A stretch of 64,000 bases of DNA from Phyto melanocephala (lineage: Eukaryota > Arthropoda > Insecta > Diptera > Rhinophoridae): assembly GCA_941918925.1 (NCBI GenBank), contig OW799236.1:68166465-68230464 (forward strand), written 5' to 3'. The notes under the pieces are model-generated. The model had not been told where the DNA came from. It worked only from the letters and a program-made list of their open reading frames with translations, and did not search any database. Below are positions 22,790 through 34,811 of this stretch, piece after piece; the stretch's first letter is position 1; the number at the start of each line of letters is the position of its first letter. Both the position numbers and the translations under genes were made by a program.

Positions 22790-23500
22790 GCATGATTAGT
22801 GGCTCTGGAGACACTACGGTGCCCCCAATAGCGCTTCCGTATTAGCCGCATTAGCGAAACTACGGGATACAACAGAAACAACTACTATAGTGGGAAACCA
22901 TGAAACACCAATCACACTTTTGCTTGACGCGCAGTATCAAAGGGAGGAAAAGGTAGGTGACATGAAAGTGTATTGGACATTATTCGGGACACCATGGGAT
23001 CACCAAACAAATTTCTGTTCGAAGCGAACCTGATGGATATCACAGAAATAACTACAGTATTCGACGCGCAGAAACTGAAAATCATATAAGGCGCTAAAGT
23101 GTATTGAACAAATTGAGGACATTTCGGAAATAACTACTGCGTTCGATTTGCGACCGTGAAAAACTTACTAAAGCGTGTTGGAAAAACAACGAGACACCAC
23201 ACTTGCGCTTGACCCGCAGTAGAGAAGATGGGAAAGTGTAGATGCCACTAAAGTATATTGACGATCCTGCGGGACACCACAGAAACACCAAACAAACTTC
23301 TATTCGATGCACAATAGTGAACCTACAAGACACCACGTAAACAACTACTACGATCAACTAGCTACTTGAGACGAGATTGCATGCTATCGAACCTGCGGGA
23401 CACCATGGGAACACTTAGCCAAATTCTAGTCTAACCGTATTTGTAAAGTAGAGAAGAGAGCGGGACACCACAAAGCTTAATGCCTACTAAAAAATAACTT
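22790..23500. repeat. Degenerate tandem repeat, less A+T-rich
   Basis: A phrase resembling GCGGGACACCACAGAAACA recurs near 22861, 22985, 23035, 23115, 23190, 23270, 23327, 23396 and 23460. It is often followed by AACTACTAC and then TTCGACGCGCAGTAGTGAAA-like sequence. Spacing is about 50-100 bp, suggesting repeated deletions in an array with a unit near 90-100 bp. Stops occur in all frames; the minus-strand frame at 23094-23357 looks incidental. The origin is unknown: it could be a decayed minisatellite or repeats within an old transposon. Confidence 0.5.
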
Positions 23501-24621
23501 TCTGCGCTGCACACAGGTTGATCACAATTCATTGCTGTGGCTGCTTACATACACTTTGTGACGGCCACACATGCAAACAAACACTGATAGTGTTTTTACA
23601 TTTTGACATATTAAACAAGATATGCTACAGTGGATGTACATGGTGCCAATCTTGAACAAACTAATGGGCAACATTGTTGGCCGCTAATAAGAATACTATA
23701 GACTATAATTCTATACAAATTAATTAAATACATTTCTCATACAGAGTTTTACAAAAATAATTTTAGATTTAAATATAATGCTGATATCGTTAATACTAGT
23801 CTATGAAAATTATGATGTTCCAACTATAAATTAAACAATATACAATAAGTTTGGAAATACTAGTTTATAAGTTTATAAAGCTATAATGACAACAAGTCTA
23901 AACGATGCAATTTATATGAAAATAGTGTAAAAAGTATGTTGAAAAAATTATAAAATTTGTAAACAAAATTTTCGGGAGCAGCAAAAATTAGCGCCGGCTT
24001 TGATCGTCACAAATAGGTGTTTAATTTAATTAGAAAATTAAAAAAAAAATTTTAAAAATTTCAATTTACTTACAATACTATTTTAATTACTACTCTTGAA
24101 GGTATGTCTTTATTCAAATAAAAATAATAGTAATTATAAAAATAATAATTAATTAATTAATAGTACAGTATTTGATTACTGGAGCAAATTCATATAATAT
24201 TTTAATTAATAATATTAATTTGGTAATTGAAATAAAATTTTTGTTGTACTAATTTATTATTTCAAAGGCCATAGTACTTGTTTGATAAAAAAAGTGTGTA
24301 TGACTGTGTAAATTGAGTTTAAATTGCAATTGACAGATTTTTTACTTTACTTTTTAGCACACACATACTTAGATTGACATTGAAGACAGAATAAGCTGCA
24401 ATAATTCAAGTGGTAGGGTTCTTAGTAGTTACATTAATCCATCCGAATATATTAACTTAATAGTGGTACACAAAGAAATTAATTTATCGAAACCAAAAAA
24501 GGCTAAAAGATAGAAAGAATTATCACAAGCTTTTCAATCGGTTTAAAAAATACCTAGTTCAACGGTTTAAAATCGTTTGTGTTTTATATGAAATTTTTGT
24601 TTTGTAGTACTGGCTACGCAC
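23501..24621. other. A+T-rich sequence without recognised feature
   Basis: No gene or element end is recognised. Confidence 0.5.
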
Positions 24622-24623
24622 TT

Positions 24624-24930
24624 AAGGCCATGACTGACTATCGTGCGATTATGTCAAATAAAACTCTGATAGTTTTCTGTCCTACATGAAAAAATCGCAA
24701 CAAAATGTGTTATTGAATGCCACACTGTCATACTTGCTTAGAAAAAGCAACTCTGATCGCACAGAAACTATTATTTTATGAAAATTTTCAAAAGATTATC
24801 AAATCGGACACACTTGTCAAAAAATCTGTCACACATGTACACTTTGTGTCCACACTATCACACTTTCTGAACACACATACAATTTTTGACATATCGAACG
24901 ACTAAATCTGATAGTCAGTCATGGCCTTTA
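24624..24930. mobile_element. ~300-bp miniature inverted-repeat element
   Basis: AGGCCATGACTGACTATC (24625-24642) is matched by its exact complement at 24909-24926, and weaker pairing continues inward. The flanks can be read as a TTAA duplication with one extra T on the right, or as a TA duplication. The first suggests a piggyBac-like origin, the second a mariner-like one. The interior repeats TGTCA/TGACA motifs. An open frame of 62 codons inside is not recognised. Confidence 0.75.
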
Positions 24931-24931
24931 A

Positions 24932-25555
24932 GAATGATATCATTATAAGAATGAAAATACAAATTGTTCAAGTTACTTTTTTTGTAGGTTGTACAAAAAA
25001 CCAGGTTAAGTAGTGATCGACTGTTTATTATGACTATATATCAGATGGGTTCTGTTATATATATAATTGCTGTCAAGAGTAAGATATTGAAATTAACAAT
25101 CACTCAGCACCAAAACAACAAGTGAATGGTTTTTACATTCGTATTAATGATGGCGTCTTAGACATAGATAAGCCATATTTTGTATAAGAGCTTTCGTTTA
25201 TTTTTTAACTAACTTTTAAGTTTTTTATTAACATATTAATGATTTTGCTTAGAATGGAAAAAAGTATATAAAGTTAACAAAGTTAAACAGTCTAATTAAG
25301 TAGATTTAATTAAAGATTATGTTTTCTATGTTATTCTACTCCAGTATTCAAAATAATTTTTACGTTCTGGCACTGTTAGAGGTGGTGTTGGAAAAATAAA
25401 AATATACTTTATAAGTTTTAAACGTTAAGTTGTTTATAAAAGAAAAAAACATACAATTCTGACTAATTCAATCAGTAAAATGTTAAGTAGTATCACCGTT
25501 AAACAAATTAACTTATCGGCAGCGACACCGTTAGCTGCTGCAGTATCTATATATA
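24932..25555. other. A+T-rich sequence without recognised feature
   Basis: Nothing is recognised up to the second Helitron. Confidence 0.5.
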
Positions 25556-26287
25556 TAAAAGTGAAACTCTGTGTGTGTGTGTGTTAGCTATAGACTCCGA
25601 AACTGTTAAACCGATCGGACTCAAACTTTGGCAAGTTGTTGTACACATACCAGGGAGTGTTTATGGGTGAAAAAAAGTGGGCGGGGCCACGCCCATAAAA
25701 AATTAGTTATCATTTTAAGCTACTTGCACATGACCGATTTTTCTGAAACTTTGCACACATATCGAGCTCTCATGACTAAATAATTTTGTGATTAAAAAAG
25801 TGGGCGGGGCCACGCCCATAAAAAATTTTTAATTTTGAGGTACTTGCAATGGACGGATTTTAATGAAACTTTGCACACATATTGGGCTGTCATGACTTTA
25901 TAATTTCGTGATTAGAAAAGTGGGCAGTGCCACGCCCATAAAAAAAAGTTATAAGTCTGATGTACTTGCACTGGACCGATATTTCTAAAACTTTGCACAC
26001 ACACTAAGCTGTCATGACTTTACAATTTCGTGATTAGAGAAGTGGGCAGTGCCACGCCCATAAAAAAAGTTATCATTTTGAGGAACTTGCACTGGACCGA
26101 TTTATCTGAAACTTTGCATACATATTGAGCTGTTATGACTTTACAATTTCGTTATTAGAAAAGTGGGCAGGGCCACACCCATAAAAAAAATTATAATTTT
26201 TAGGTTTCTGCACTTGATATTCAATAAAAATTCAGAATGCATTTTGATTCATTAAGGGGCGTAGCAACGCGCGCCGGGTTTGGCTAG
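25556..26287 (+). mobile_element. Non-autonomous Helitron, copy 2
   Basis: It belongs to the same family as 18842-19489: it starts TCTATATATATAAAAGTGAA, ends CGCGCCGGGTTTGGCTAG, and sits between host A (25555) and T (26288). It has five ~121-bp internal units (G+C boxes near 25675, 25799, 25918, 26040 and 26160) against four in copy 1. Its (TG)n tract is short, about seven or eight repeats at 25570-25584. Confidence 0.92.
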
Positions 26288-26844
26288 TGTTTATATAAAA
26301 TAAACTTCAGTATGCACTTTTGACATTTATGTTATAAACATTAATTTATTAACAGAGTCAAATATACCAATTCATTATTTAAACTTAATACAAACTTATG
26401 TATATCTTATGCATGAACACTACTAAATTAATGAATATCCATAGGGTATATGCATCGCGGCAACAAACACACTTATTAATAAACACATGTATTTTGTTTT
26501 TGTATATATGCCGCCTTATGTTACATAATTGTTTTATTTTCTTCTTTAATTTGAATAATTTTCAAAAAAACTTTAGAGCAAAAACTTTTTATTCATATTT
26601 TTGTATTTTTTTAAACGTTTTAAATCAACTGAAACTGCGAATTATTTTTTGTATAATTAAATTAAAAAAATTTAGTTTGACAAATGCAGGCAGACTTTTT
26701 AAAAAAGTCGGTAACGCTCAAGGCGAATTCACGTTGCACTACGCAGCGAATTTTTACTAACGACTTCAAAATTCATGCATATAGATTAATACCATAGAAA
26801 TTGCTGGCAGTTGAATTGGTAATGAAGCAAAGTAAAACCAATGA
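26288..26844. other. Unassigned spacer with a 120-codon open frame
   Basis: The plus-strand frame 26398-26760 is the longest here but is rich in F, L, I, N and K, as expected from A+T-rich sequence. It has no recognisable domain, so I do not call it a gene. Confidence 0.5.
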
Positions 26845-27200
26845 AAGTTTTTCGAAAAAATTCATCTTCTTCGATCATAAGCATTTCCATCTAAATGGCT
26901 TCGTGAATACACACATTTGTCGAATTTGGTGCTCAGAAAATTGTCATGCAGTCCAAAAGAAATAAATTTATACACGACAAGCAACTGTCTGTTGCGAATT
27001 TTGCTTAGAGGGTGTGATTGGACCTTACCGTTGCAGTGATTGTGAACGGCACTCGTGTCAGAAATATGATATAGAGTTATTGTGATCTCAACTGGGCGGT
27101 ATTGGTCTGGGTCACAAATGGTTTTACCAAAACCCGCCACAATTCTCATATCAAATTATATCAAGAACTTCTGATATTAATGGTCAATTATGTTGAATTA
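26845..27200 (+). pseudogene. Mariner/Tc-type transposase relic 2
   Basis: The plus strand reads FFDHKHFHLNGFVN, then a CRIW-type piece, then EFCLEGVIGPY, then QLGGIGLGHKWFYQN. Each falls in the order seen in mariner/Tc transposases: the IFSDEAHFHLGGFVN block with the first catalytic aspartate, CRIWGSENP, WCGF..GVIGPYFFE, and the LD..WFQQDGA block around the second aspartate. In-frame TAA and TGA codons, the loss of the SDEA residues and small indels show that it is inactive. Neither terminal repeat was found, so only the catalytic middle survives. The reversed frame on the minus strand at 26862-27149 is its shadow. Confidence 0.75.
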
Positions 27201-28439
27201 AATTAAAATAACGAGACGAAAGTTCAAAAAAGTTATTCTAAAATACTTCAACAATTTTTTACAACTGTCTCATACAGAAATTTGTTTACTAATTCCCAAT
27301 TATGGTGTTTTAATAACAAAGACGCTTTAGAGTGTATCCAATCAATTAAAGGGAAAAAATACAAATAAAAATTATGTCATAAAGGAAAAACAAAACATTT
27401 TTGTTAAATTCAAATACTTTTATAATGTGTTATCATATTGTCATCAATTTAAAAATGGTTCAAGTGTTTTAAAAAGTTTTTAATAATCACTAAAATATTG
27501 TTTAAGTTGTTTTAAAATTTTAGGATATTACGGCAATATATTATGATTGCTCTTTTTTTGAATTCAACAATTATTATTAGAAAAATAGATAAAACATATA
27601 TTTTGTAACTCTTTTTCGCTTAGAAGACAAAAAAACTTCTTGTACCCATAAAATTTTTGTTAAATGTTTTGTATTATTACAGAAATATATTTAAATTGTT
27701 TTGCAACAAAATTAGAAACATACTTTACGTTTATCAAATGCATAATTTTTTAATTTCTTAATGTTAATATTTTATTAACATACTTTTCGTTTGTACTTTC
27801 TTTTTTGTTAAAATCCTTTTTAAATTGACGTTATACACTAATACAGAAACAGAGATAATTGCTTTTTTTGTCATTTTAAATAACAACATGTTGTTATTTT
27901 TAGGAACTGTAAATATTTAAAAATAAGGTTTGCATCATCAGCACATAGCATAAGCTACATAGACTTTGACAAAGGCATCATATAATAAACATATTGTAAA
28001 CATATTGTATCTAATAAGTAATCATTAACATTATCAACATTACTTTAATGATATGAATTACATAGACATTTGTCTTTAACTTGCCATAAGCATACTGACT
28101 GACAGTAATTATATACAAATTTACATTAGTACTTTCAGACATTTTTAGCCAAATTTACACACAAATATACTCATATTATATTGCAGCAAATTTATGAGCA
28201 AATAAACAGCAATAAAATACATTCGTTTACTTATATAGATAGACACATATCCATGTGTACACAAGTACACAGACTGTTTGAAAGTTTTTGACATGTATTC
28301 AAACGTGTCTATCCTTTTGAACAGTAGTGAGCAAATTGTTAGATTAACTAAATCAATTCTATCTTGCAATAAATAGTTATTTTGACTGAGCCATATTTTT
28401 GTAAATTAAAGAACAACAAAATATTTAACTTTTAAAATT
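27201..28439. other. A+T-rich sequence without recognised feature
   Basis: No gene or element end is recognised. Confidence 0.5.
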
Positions 28440-28790
28440 GTCAGAGTGTAAGGCAATACATGTGTTTGTCATTTCGTTTAAAATTATTAAAATATTAATT
28501 TTCTACCCCATAAGGCGTATTTTTTCTGAAAGGCTATAACTACGGATGTCGATTGAGCAATGATCGTCTGTCTGCCTATCGGTGCGTTTATTGAAATTAG
28601 TTTTTTAAGCTCTCAAAAAAGGGTAGACCAGTGTTGAAATTCAGAAAAATTGGTCCATAACAATTGAGATATGATGAATAAAGTATGACCACCTCGTTTT
28701 TTTGACACAAAAATCATGCAAACGTTGTTTACTGGTAAGAGCGAACCTAGTTTCGAATCCCGGCTGAAGAAAAAACATTTTTTGTTAGCT
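28440..28790 (-). mobile_element. HINE-B fragment with attached tRNA-like module
   Basis: The order TTTGTCATTTCG, CCCCATAAGGCG, GTCTGTCTGCC and the ACCACCTCGTTTTTTTGACAC block follows the HINE-B family, reading on the minus strand. Both terminal hairpins are missing. At its outer side, 28718-28770, lies the tRNA-like module described separately. The same junction occurs at 30973-31080 and 33398-33500. Confidence 0.6.
28718..28770 (+). other. tRNA-like module (B-box-like) in HINE-B, copy 1
   Basis: The sequence ACTGGTAAGAGCGAACCTAG followed by TTTCGAATCCCGGCTGAAG has the GTTTCGAATCC shape of a tRNA T-arm/B-box. It is preceded by ACTGGTAAGAGC, like a tRNA D-arm. Only about 20 bases separate the arms, so an anticodon arm is lacking and it is not a tRNA gene. 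It aligns with the two modules at 30973-31027 and 33398-33449. Confidence 0.45.
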
Positions 28791-28958
28791 TATTTTATAA
28801 TTTGACGATGGTATGTGTTTAGGCGGATAAAATCATTATAAAGAATAATAAAATTGTGGAAAAATTCAACCCTCCAGTTCTGGACCACTAGAAGACAATA
28901 AACCGTAAAAAAGTAAAAATCCGAAATGTTGTCCTGAAAAAATAGGCTGATAATATTT

Positions 28959-29970
28959 ATACCCTTCACATGTGGTGTACAAGGGTGTATATAGCTTTGT
29001 CATTCCGTTTTTAATTTCTACAATTTTCATTTCCGATCCCATAAAGTACATATTTTCTGAAAGATTATGAATAGAGGAGAAGCCCTGACCGTATGCCCGT
29101 CTGTCTGTGTGTTGGTTGAAATCAACTTTTAGAAGCAACAATATGATCCTCAGATATGGGTATGGTATTAATCTTTTGGAAATATCCGAAAATTATTTGC
29201 TATTGAAATTCATCACAATCGCCTATAACTTTCTGATATATGAGCAAATAAACACGAATGCCTCTGTTATTTTTTTGTTATTTTTATTTTTACCACCAAA
29301 ATTAAAAATTTTTAGCTATAGAATAATTTATGGGTTCCTTTGCTACTATTTGTAGATACAATATACCTGCAGAGATAGTCATGAAATATTATAAGCGCGT
29401 TCTAATCGGTAAAGTTATAGGCAAACATTTTTTTTTTCAAATATATATTCCAAAAATTTACAAACGAAAATCAGTTTCTTTCAGCTTCTAGACAACCGAG
29501 TCAATATTGATATCATCTGAAATGACTTGACTAGCGCAATATAAGCATTTTAAACAAATTAAAATTCATGTTAGCCGCCACTACAAAATGACGGACAATA
29601 AATTAATATATGGGTCAAATCTGGTATTTTAAAATGTACCTTTTTTCAATATTGATATCAAATGAAGGGCTTGGCGAGTAGAACGCAGTAAATTATTAAA
29701 AAAGTAAAATCCAAGATGGCGTCTAAAACAAAATGGTGGATCAACTTTTTTCAACCCCATCAATATGGGTATCAAATTAAAGGGCATGGCTAGTAGAATA
29801 CAGTTAACTCGTAAAAATTCAAAATCAAGGATGGCGTCGAAAATAATAAGGAAAAATGGCGTATAACATAACATGATATATAGGTTAAGCTACGATGTGG
29901 GATTATATCTATGTACAAGTTTGTGAAGGGTATTACCACATTCGGCACAACCGATCATAGCATTCTTTCT
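28959..29970 (-). mobile_element. HINE-B repeat, long diverged copy
   Basis: Reading on the minus strand, the element starts near 29970 with a decayed form of the ATTCGG...CCGAAT hairpin and ends near 28959 in TATACCCTTCAC...GTGTACAAGGGTGTATA. It contains CATTCCGTTTTTAATTTC, CCCATAAAGTACATATT and GTCCGTCTGTCTG-type sequence (29096-29110). It has two copies of an AAAATCCAAGATGGCGTCKAAAA-like segment (near 29706 and 29823) that is also found at 41288. No gene is present; short frames here are element sequence. Confidence 0.75.
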
Positions 29971-30052
29971 TAAGATGTACTTAATAGTTCTTATGCAACC
30001 GAAAAACACGTTTTTTAATCACTGTGTATTGCAACAAGAATTTACTGCAGTT

Positions 30053-30681
30053 ACACGCAAAGAAAAACCATAGTTACGACATGATCACGACGGTCATATT
30101 ATTTTTTCTAAAACAATATTTGCTCACTTTTCGTAAAAATTTCAAAATGGTTATCATTTAAAAATAGTATGATTTAAAAAAAATTAATTTGACAAAAATA
30201 CCATTATATTAAAAATCATTATAAATTAAAAATAATCATTAAATAATAACTGAGACAACACAATAATCAAGCTATGATTTTTTTAATAATAATTTGATTT
30301 CAATTGTTCTTCTTCTTGCTGAATAAATTTTTATTATTTTAAAAGTTTGAGATGTCAAAAAAGGAACAAAAATTTTGAAAAATTAAAGAAAATTTAAAAA
30401 TAAAAGAGAAAATGTAAATAAATATTGGTAAAAAATTGCAATTAAATTGGTGAGTACAAGCAATATGTGTATGTTACAGCAAAAGACAATAATTTGCCGT
30501 AAAAAAGCAAAGATTGTCGAATACAATTGTAGTCATATATATGATTATTGAATGATGCTTAAATTAAACATAATAATCATAACTGGTAACCATTATTATT
30601 TTAAACATAATCATACAATTCAATCATAGTATGTTGCTCTTCGATTATGGTTACCACAACCATATTTTTTCATTGCGTGTA
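30053..30681 (+). mobile_element. M-family inverted-repeat element, copy M1
   Basis: It starts ACACGCAAAGAAAAACCAT and ends with the near-complement ATGGTTACCACAACCATATT followed by TTTTCATTGCGTGT. About 88 bp present in M2 and M3 after CAATATTTGG is deleted here. It has no open frame. Confidence 0.85.
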
Positions 30682-30972
30682 GTACTGATCAAATTAGCTA
30701 TATCTGTAAACTATTGATAATATTTTGTTATTTTTCAATACGTCCTAAAATATCTATACTATATACACATTTATGTATGTATTCAAATATGATAACTTTA
30801 ATTTTGTTGCTGGTTTCTTTAATGCCAGAAATTGTTTGAAAACATTTGTTCTGGAAAAAAGAGACTCATACATGTAAAAATCATACATATATAAAAACAT
30901 CCCATCGCAAAATTATGAACTGAGTTTATGTTCATATGTATGTTAAAGAAAAAATATAAAAAAAAAAAAATT

Positions 30973-31027
30973 TGATCTCAGCTGTGATTCGATGCCACGT
31001 TTACTCTGACCAGTATACCACGTTTGT
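30973..31027 (-). other. tRNA-like module in HINE-B, copy 2
   Basis: On the minus strand GTGGTATACTGGTCAGAGT (A-box-like) is followed by GGCATCGAATCACAGCTGAG (B-box-like). It is the counterpart of 28718-28770 and has the same close spacing of the two boxes. Confidence 0.45.
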
Positions 31028-31345
31028 ATGTATGTTGTTGTTGTGAAAAAAACAAGATGTCCGTGGTTTTTTCCCCATATCTTAGTTGTTTACGTACCGA
31101 TTTTTCTGATTTTCAATACCGATCTGTTCCCCAATATTTCTGATATTTTAATATCTTACGCGGGTCCATGCGATGTCGGTGGGCTTCTAAAAGTTGATTG
31201 ACAGAGCTCAATAAACTCCTATATTCATAAGATTTCAGAAGATATATACTTTATGGGGTCAGAAATGTAAATTGTGAAAATTTCGCACGAAATGACAAAC
31301 CTATAAATACCCTTTTTCGCTTTTGTGTGAAGGATATAAAAAAGT
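30973..31345 (+). mobile_element. HINE-B fragment inside duplication unit S1
   Basis: GTTGATTGACAGAGCTCAA, ATATACTTTATGGGGTCAGA, and a TACCC...AAGGATATAAAAAA end identify a plus-strand HINE-B fragment with the family's tRNA-like module at its left side. Its copy in S2 lies at 33398-33768. Confidence 0.6.
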
Positions 31346-32391
31346 TTTAAACATTTTTTTAAATAAAGTAAATGTATAGTTTAATTTAATACAATTAATT
31401 TTAGATAACCATAAATGGGGCGGCTTTTAACTAACTCTTATATAGCCTCTTTGAATTTAGTCATCCAGTTCCGGACAATTGACTAATGCGTAAGACATCG
31501 CAATATTCAAATAGTCAGTTGGCCCCATAGAAAATAATCCAGGCATCATGTGAAAAAGTTAATTTCAAGTTAACTTAAAGTTAGCTGACTTGCTTATAGG
31601 GTATTAAGTAAGTTTGTTCTAATAAACATACACATACACACATTCATATCAATGTAAATATTTTAACAACTACCATAAACAAAATATGTAGTAGTTTTAA
31701 AACATTTTAGTAAACCAAAAACTCACATTCAGACACTCATAGTAGAATATATAAACTAATATTTATCTACATATCTGTTCATCTTTGTTAAAAAAATTAA
31801 AAATAATTCCAAACTTTATTTCGTACTGTCAAATATTTACATATTTTTTTAAAATCATCAATTTAAATAAAAATTTCTTTTATCTTTATTAGAACATTAT
31901 GAAACAAACAAACAATTAAGATATAAACTTTTACAGAAGATAAATGTCTATATACCGACAATTACACATATACACTTTTATATGATAAATATTTATAATT
32001 ACTACTTGTAAAAATGTGTGTTGTACCAATGTTTGTTAATGCAACTTGTGATATCTGTAAATACAGATAAAGACTGAAGTAATTATTTAAGTTTTATTGC
32101 TTCTTTCCATGTAACGATAAATGCAGGTGTTATTTACCTCAAACATTTAATTATCATCAGCATTATAATAAACATTTTGAAGTTTTAAAGAAATGAAATT
32201 TGGTTTTGCTAAGTCTTGACTTTAGTATTAGTTTTAACAAGTTTGACAATGATGTGTAAAAAATTGATATTTAACGTCAAAAGAGGTAATTTGTTTAGAA
32301 TTGAACAATATAAAGAAATTTTTAAAAACAGAGTTCAGTCAAAATTAATTCAAATTCATTTTACGCCGCAGCATGAAGAAAGCTATGCCTA

Positions 32392-33107
32392 ACTACACGC
32401 AAAGAAAAACCATGGTTACGACATGATCACGACGGTCATATTATTTTTTCTAAAACAATATTTGGTTGTCGAAAACAAGAAATAGTTATTTTTGTTTCAT
32501 TTCATCATTAATTTTGTCATGATAATCAAGCATTTATTTGAATTGTATCATTTAATGATTACTTTTCGTAAAAATTTCAAAATGGTTATCATTTAAAAAT
32601 AGTATGATTTAAAAAAATTAATTTGACAAAAATAACATTATATTCAAAATCATTAAAAATTAAAAATAATCATTAAATAATAAGTCAGACAACAGTATGA
32701 TTTATTTTTAATAATAATTTGATTTCAATTGTTCTTCTTCTTGCTGAATAAATTTTTATTATTTTAAAAGTTTGAGATGTCAAAAAAAGAAACAAAAATT
32801 TTGAAAAATTAAAGAAAATTTAAAAATAAACGATAAAATGTAAAAAAATATTGGTAAAAAATTGCAATTAAATTGGTGAGTACAAGCAATATGTGCATGT
32901 TACAGCAAAAGACAATAATTTGCCGTAAAAAGCAAAGATTGTTGATTTCAATTGTAGTCATATATATGATTATTGAATGATGATTAATTTAAACATAATA
33001 ATGATAACTGGTAACCATTATTATTTTAAACATAATCATACAATTCAATCATAGTATGTTGCTCTTCGATTATGGTTACCACAACCATATTTTTTCATTG
33101 CGTGTAG
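32392..33107 (+). mobile_element. M-family element, copy M2
   Basis: The inverted ends TACACGCAAAGAAAAACCATG and their counterpart near 33070-33107 define it. It is almost identical to M3, including the ~88 bp missing in M1. It forms the internal boundary of the tandem duplication. Confidence 0.88.
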
Positions 33108-33397
33108 TACTGATCAAATTAGCTATATCTGTAAACTATTGATAATATTTTGTTATTTTTCAATACGTCCTAAAATATCTATACTATATACACATTTATG
33201 TATGTATTCAAATATGATAACTTTAATTTTGTTGCTGGTTTCTTTAATGCCAGAAATTGTTTGAAAACATTTGTTCTGGAAAAAAGAGACTCATACATGT
33301 AAAAATCATACATATATAAAAACATCCCATCGCAAAATTATGAACTGAGTTTATGTTCATATGTATGTTAAAGAAAAAATATAAAAAAAAAAATTTG

Positions 33398-33768
33398 ATC
33401 TCAGCTGTGATTCGATGCCACGTTTACTCTGACCAGTATACCACGTTTGTATGTATGTTGTTGTTGTGAAAAAAACAAGATGTCCGTGGTTTTTTCCCCA
33501 TATCTTAGTTGTTTACGTACCGATTTTTCTGATTTTCAATACCGGTCTGTTCCCCAATATTTCTGATATTTTAATATCTTACGCGGGTCCATGCGATGTC
33601 GGTGGGCTTCTAAAAGTTGATTGACAGAGCTCAATAAACTCCTATATTCATAAGATTTCAGAAGATATATACTTTATGGGGTCAGAAATGTAAATTGTGA
33701 AAATTTCGCACGAAATGACAAACCTATAAATACCCTTTTTCGCTTTTGTGTGAAGGATATAAAAAAGT
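33398..33768 (+). mobile_element. HINE-B fragment inside duplication unit S2
   Basis: This is the duplicate of 30973-31345, with the minus-strand tRNA-like module at 33398-33449. Confidence 0.6.
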
Positions 33769-34811
33769 TTTAAACATTTTTTTAAATAAAGTAAATGTAT
33801 AGTTTAATATAATACAATTAATTTTAGATAACCATAAATGGGGCGGCTTTTAACTAACTCTTATATAGCCTCTTTGAATTAAGTCATCCAGTTCCGGACA
33901 ATTGACTAATGCGTAAGACATCGCAATATTCAAATAGTCAGTTGGCCCCATTGAAAATAATCCAGGCATCATGTGAAAAAGTTAATTTCAAGTTAACTTA
34001 AAGTTAGCTGACTTGCTTATAGGGTATTAAGTAAGTTTGTTCTAATAAACATACACATACACACATTCATATCAATGTAAATATTTTAACAACTACCATA
34101 AACAAAATATGTAGTAGTTTTAAAACATTTTAGTAAACCAAAAACTCACATTCAGTCACTCATAGTAGAATATATAAACTAATATCTACATATCTGTTCA
34201 TCTTTGTTAAAAAAATTAAAAATAATTCCAAACTTTATTTCGTACTGTCAAATATTTACATATTTTTTTAAAATCATCAATTTAAATAAAAATGTCTTTA
34301 ATCTTTATTAGAACATTATGAAACAAACAAACAATTAAGATATAAACTTTTACAGAAGATAAATGTCTATATACCGACAATTACACATATACACTTTTAT
34401 ATGATAAATATTTATAATTACTACTTGTAAAAATGTGTGTTGTACCAATGTTTGTTAATGCAACTTGTGATATCTGTAAATACAGATAAAGACTGAAGTA
34501 ATTATTTAAGTTTTATTGCTTCTTTCCATGTAACGATAAATGCAGGTGTTATTTACCTCAAACATTTAATTATCATCAGCATTATAATAAACATTTTGAA
34601 GTTTTAAAGAAATGAAATTTGGTTTTGCTAAGTCTTGACTTTAGTATTAGTTTTAACAAGTTTGACAATGATGTGTAAAAAATTGATATTTAACGTCAAA
34701 AGAGGTAATTTGTTTAGAATTGAACAATATAAAGAAATTTTTAAAAACAGAGTTCAGTCAAAATTAATTCAAATTCATTTTACGCCGCAGCATGAAGAAA
34801 GCTATGCCTAA

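Noticed and set aside
26398..26760. 120-codon open frame on the plus strand
   Set aside because: Composition is that of A+T-rich noise and no domain, splice or promoter context supports it.
26862..27149. 95-codon minus-strand frame
   Set aside because: It is the reverse shadow of the mariner transposase relic read on the plus strand.
27925..27960. CTGATGA box on the minus strand as a further hammerhead
   Set aside because: No helix II or GAAA box follows within range. The same holds for the TCATCAG occurrences near 32155 and 34575.
28718..28770. tRNA gene
   Set aside because: Only D-arm-like and T-arm-like parts are present; the anticodon arm and acceptor stem are missing.
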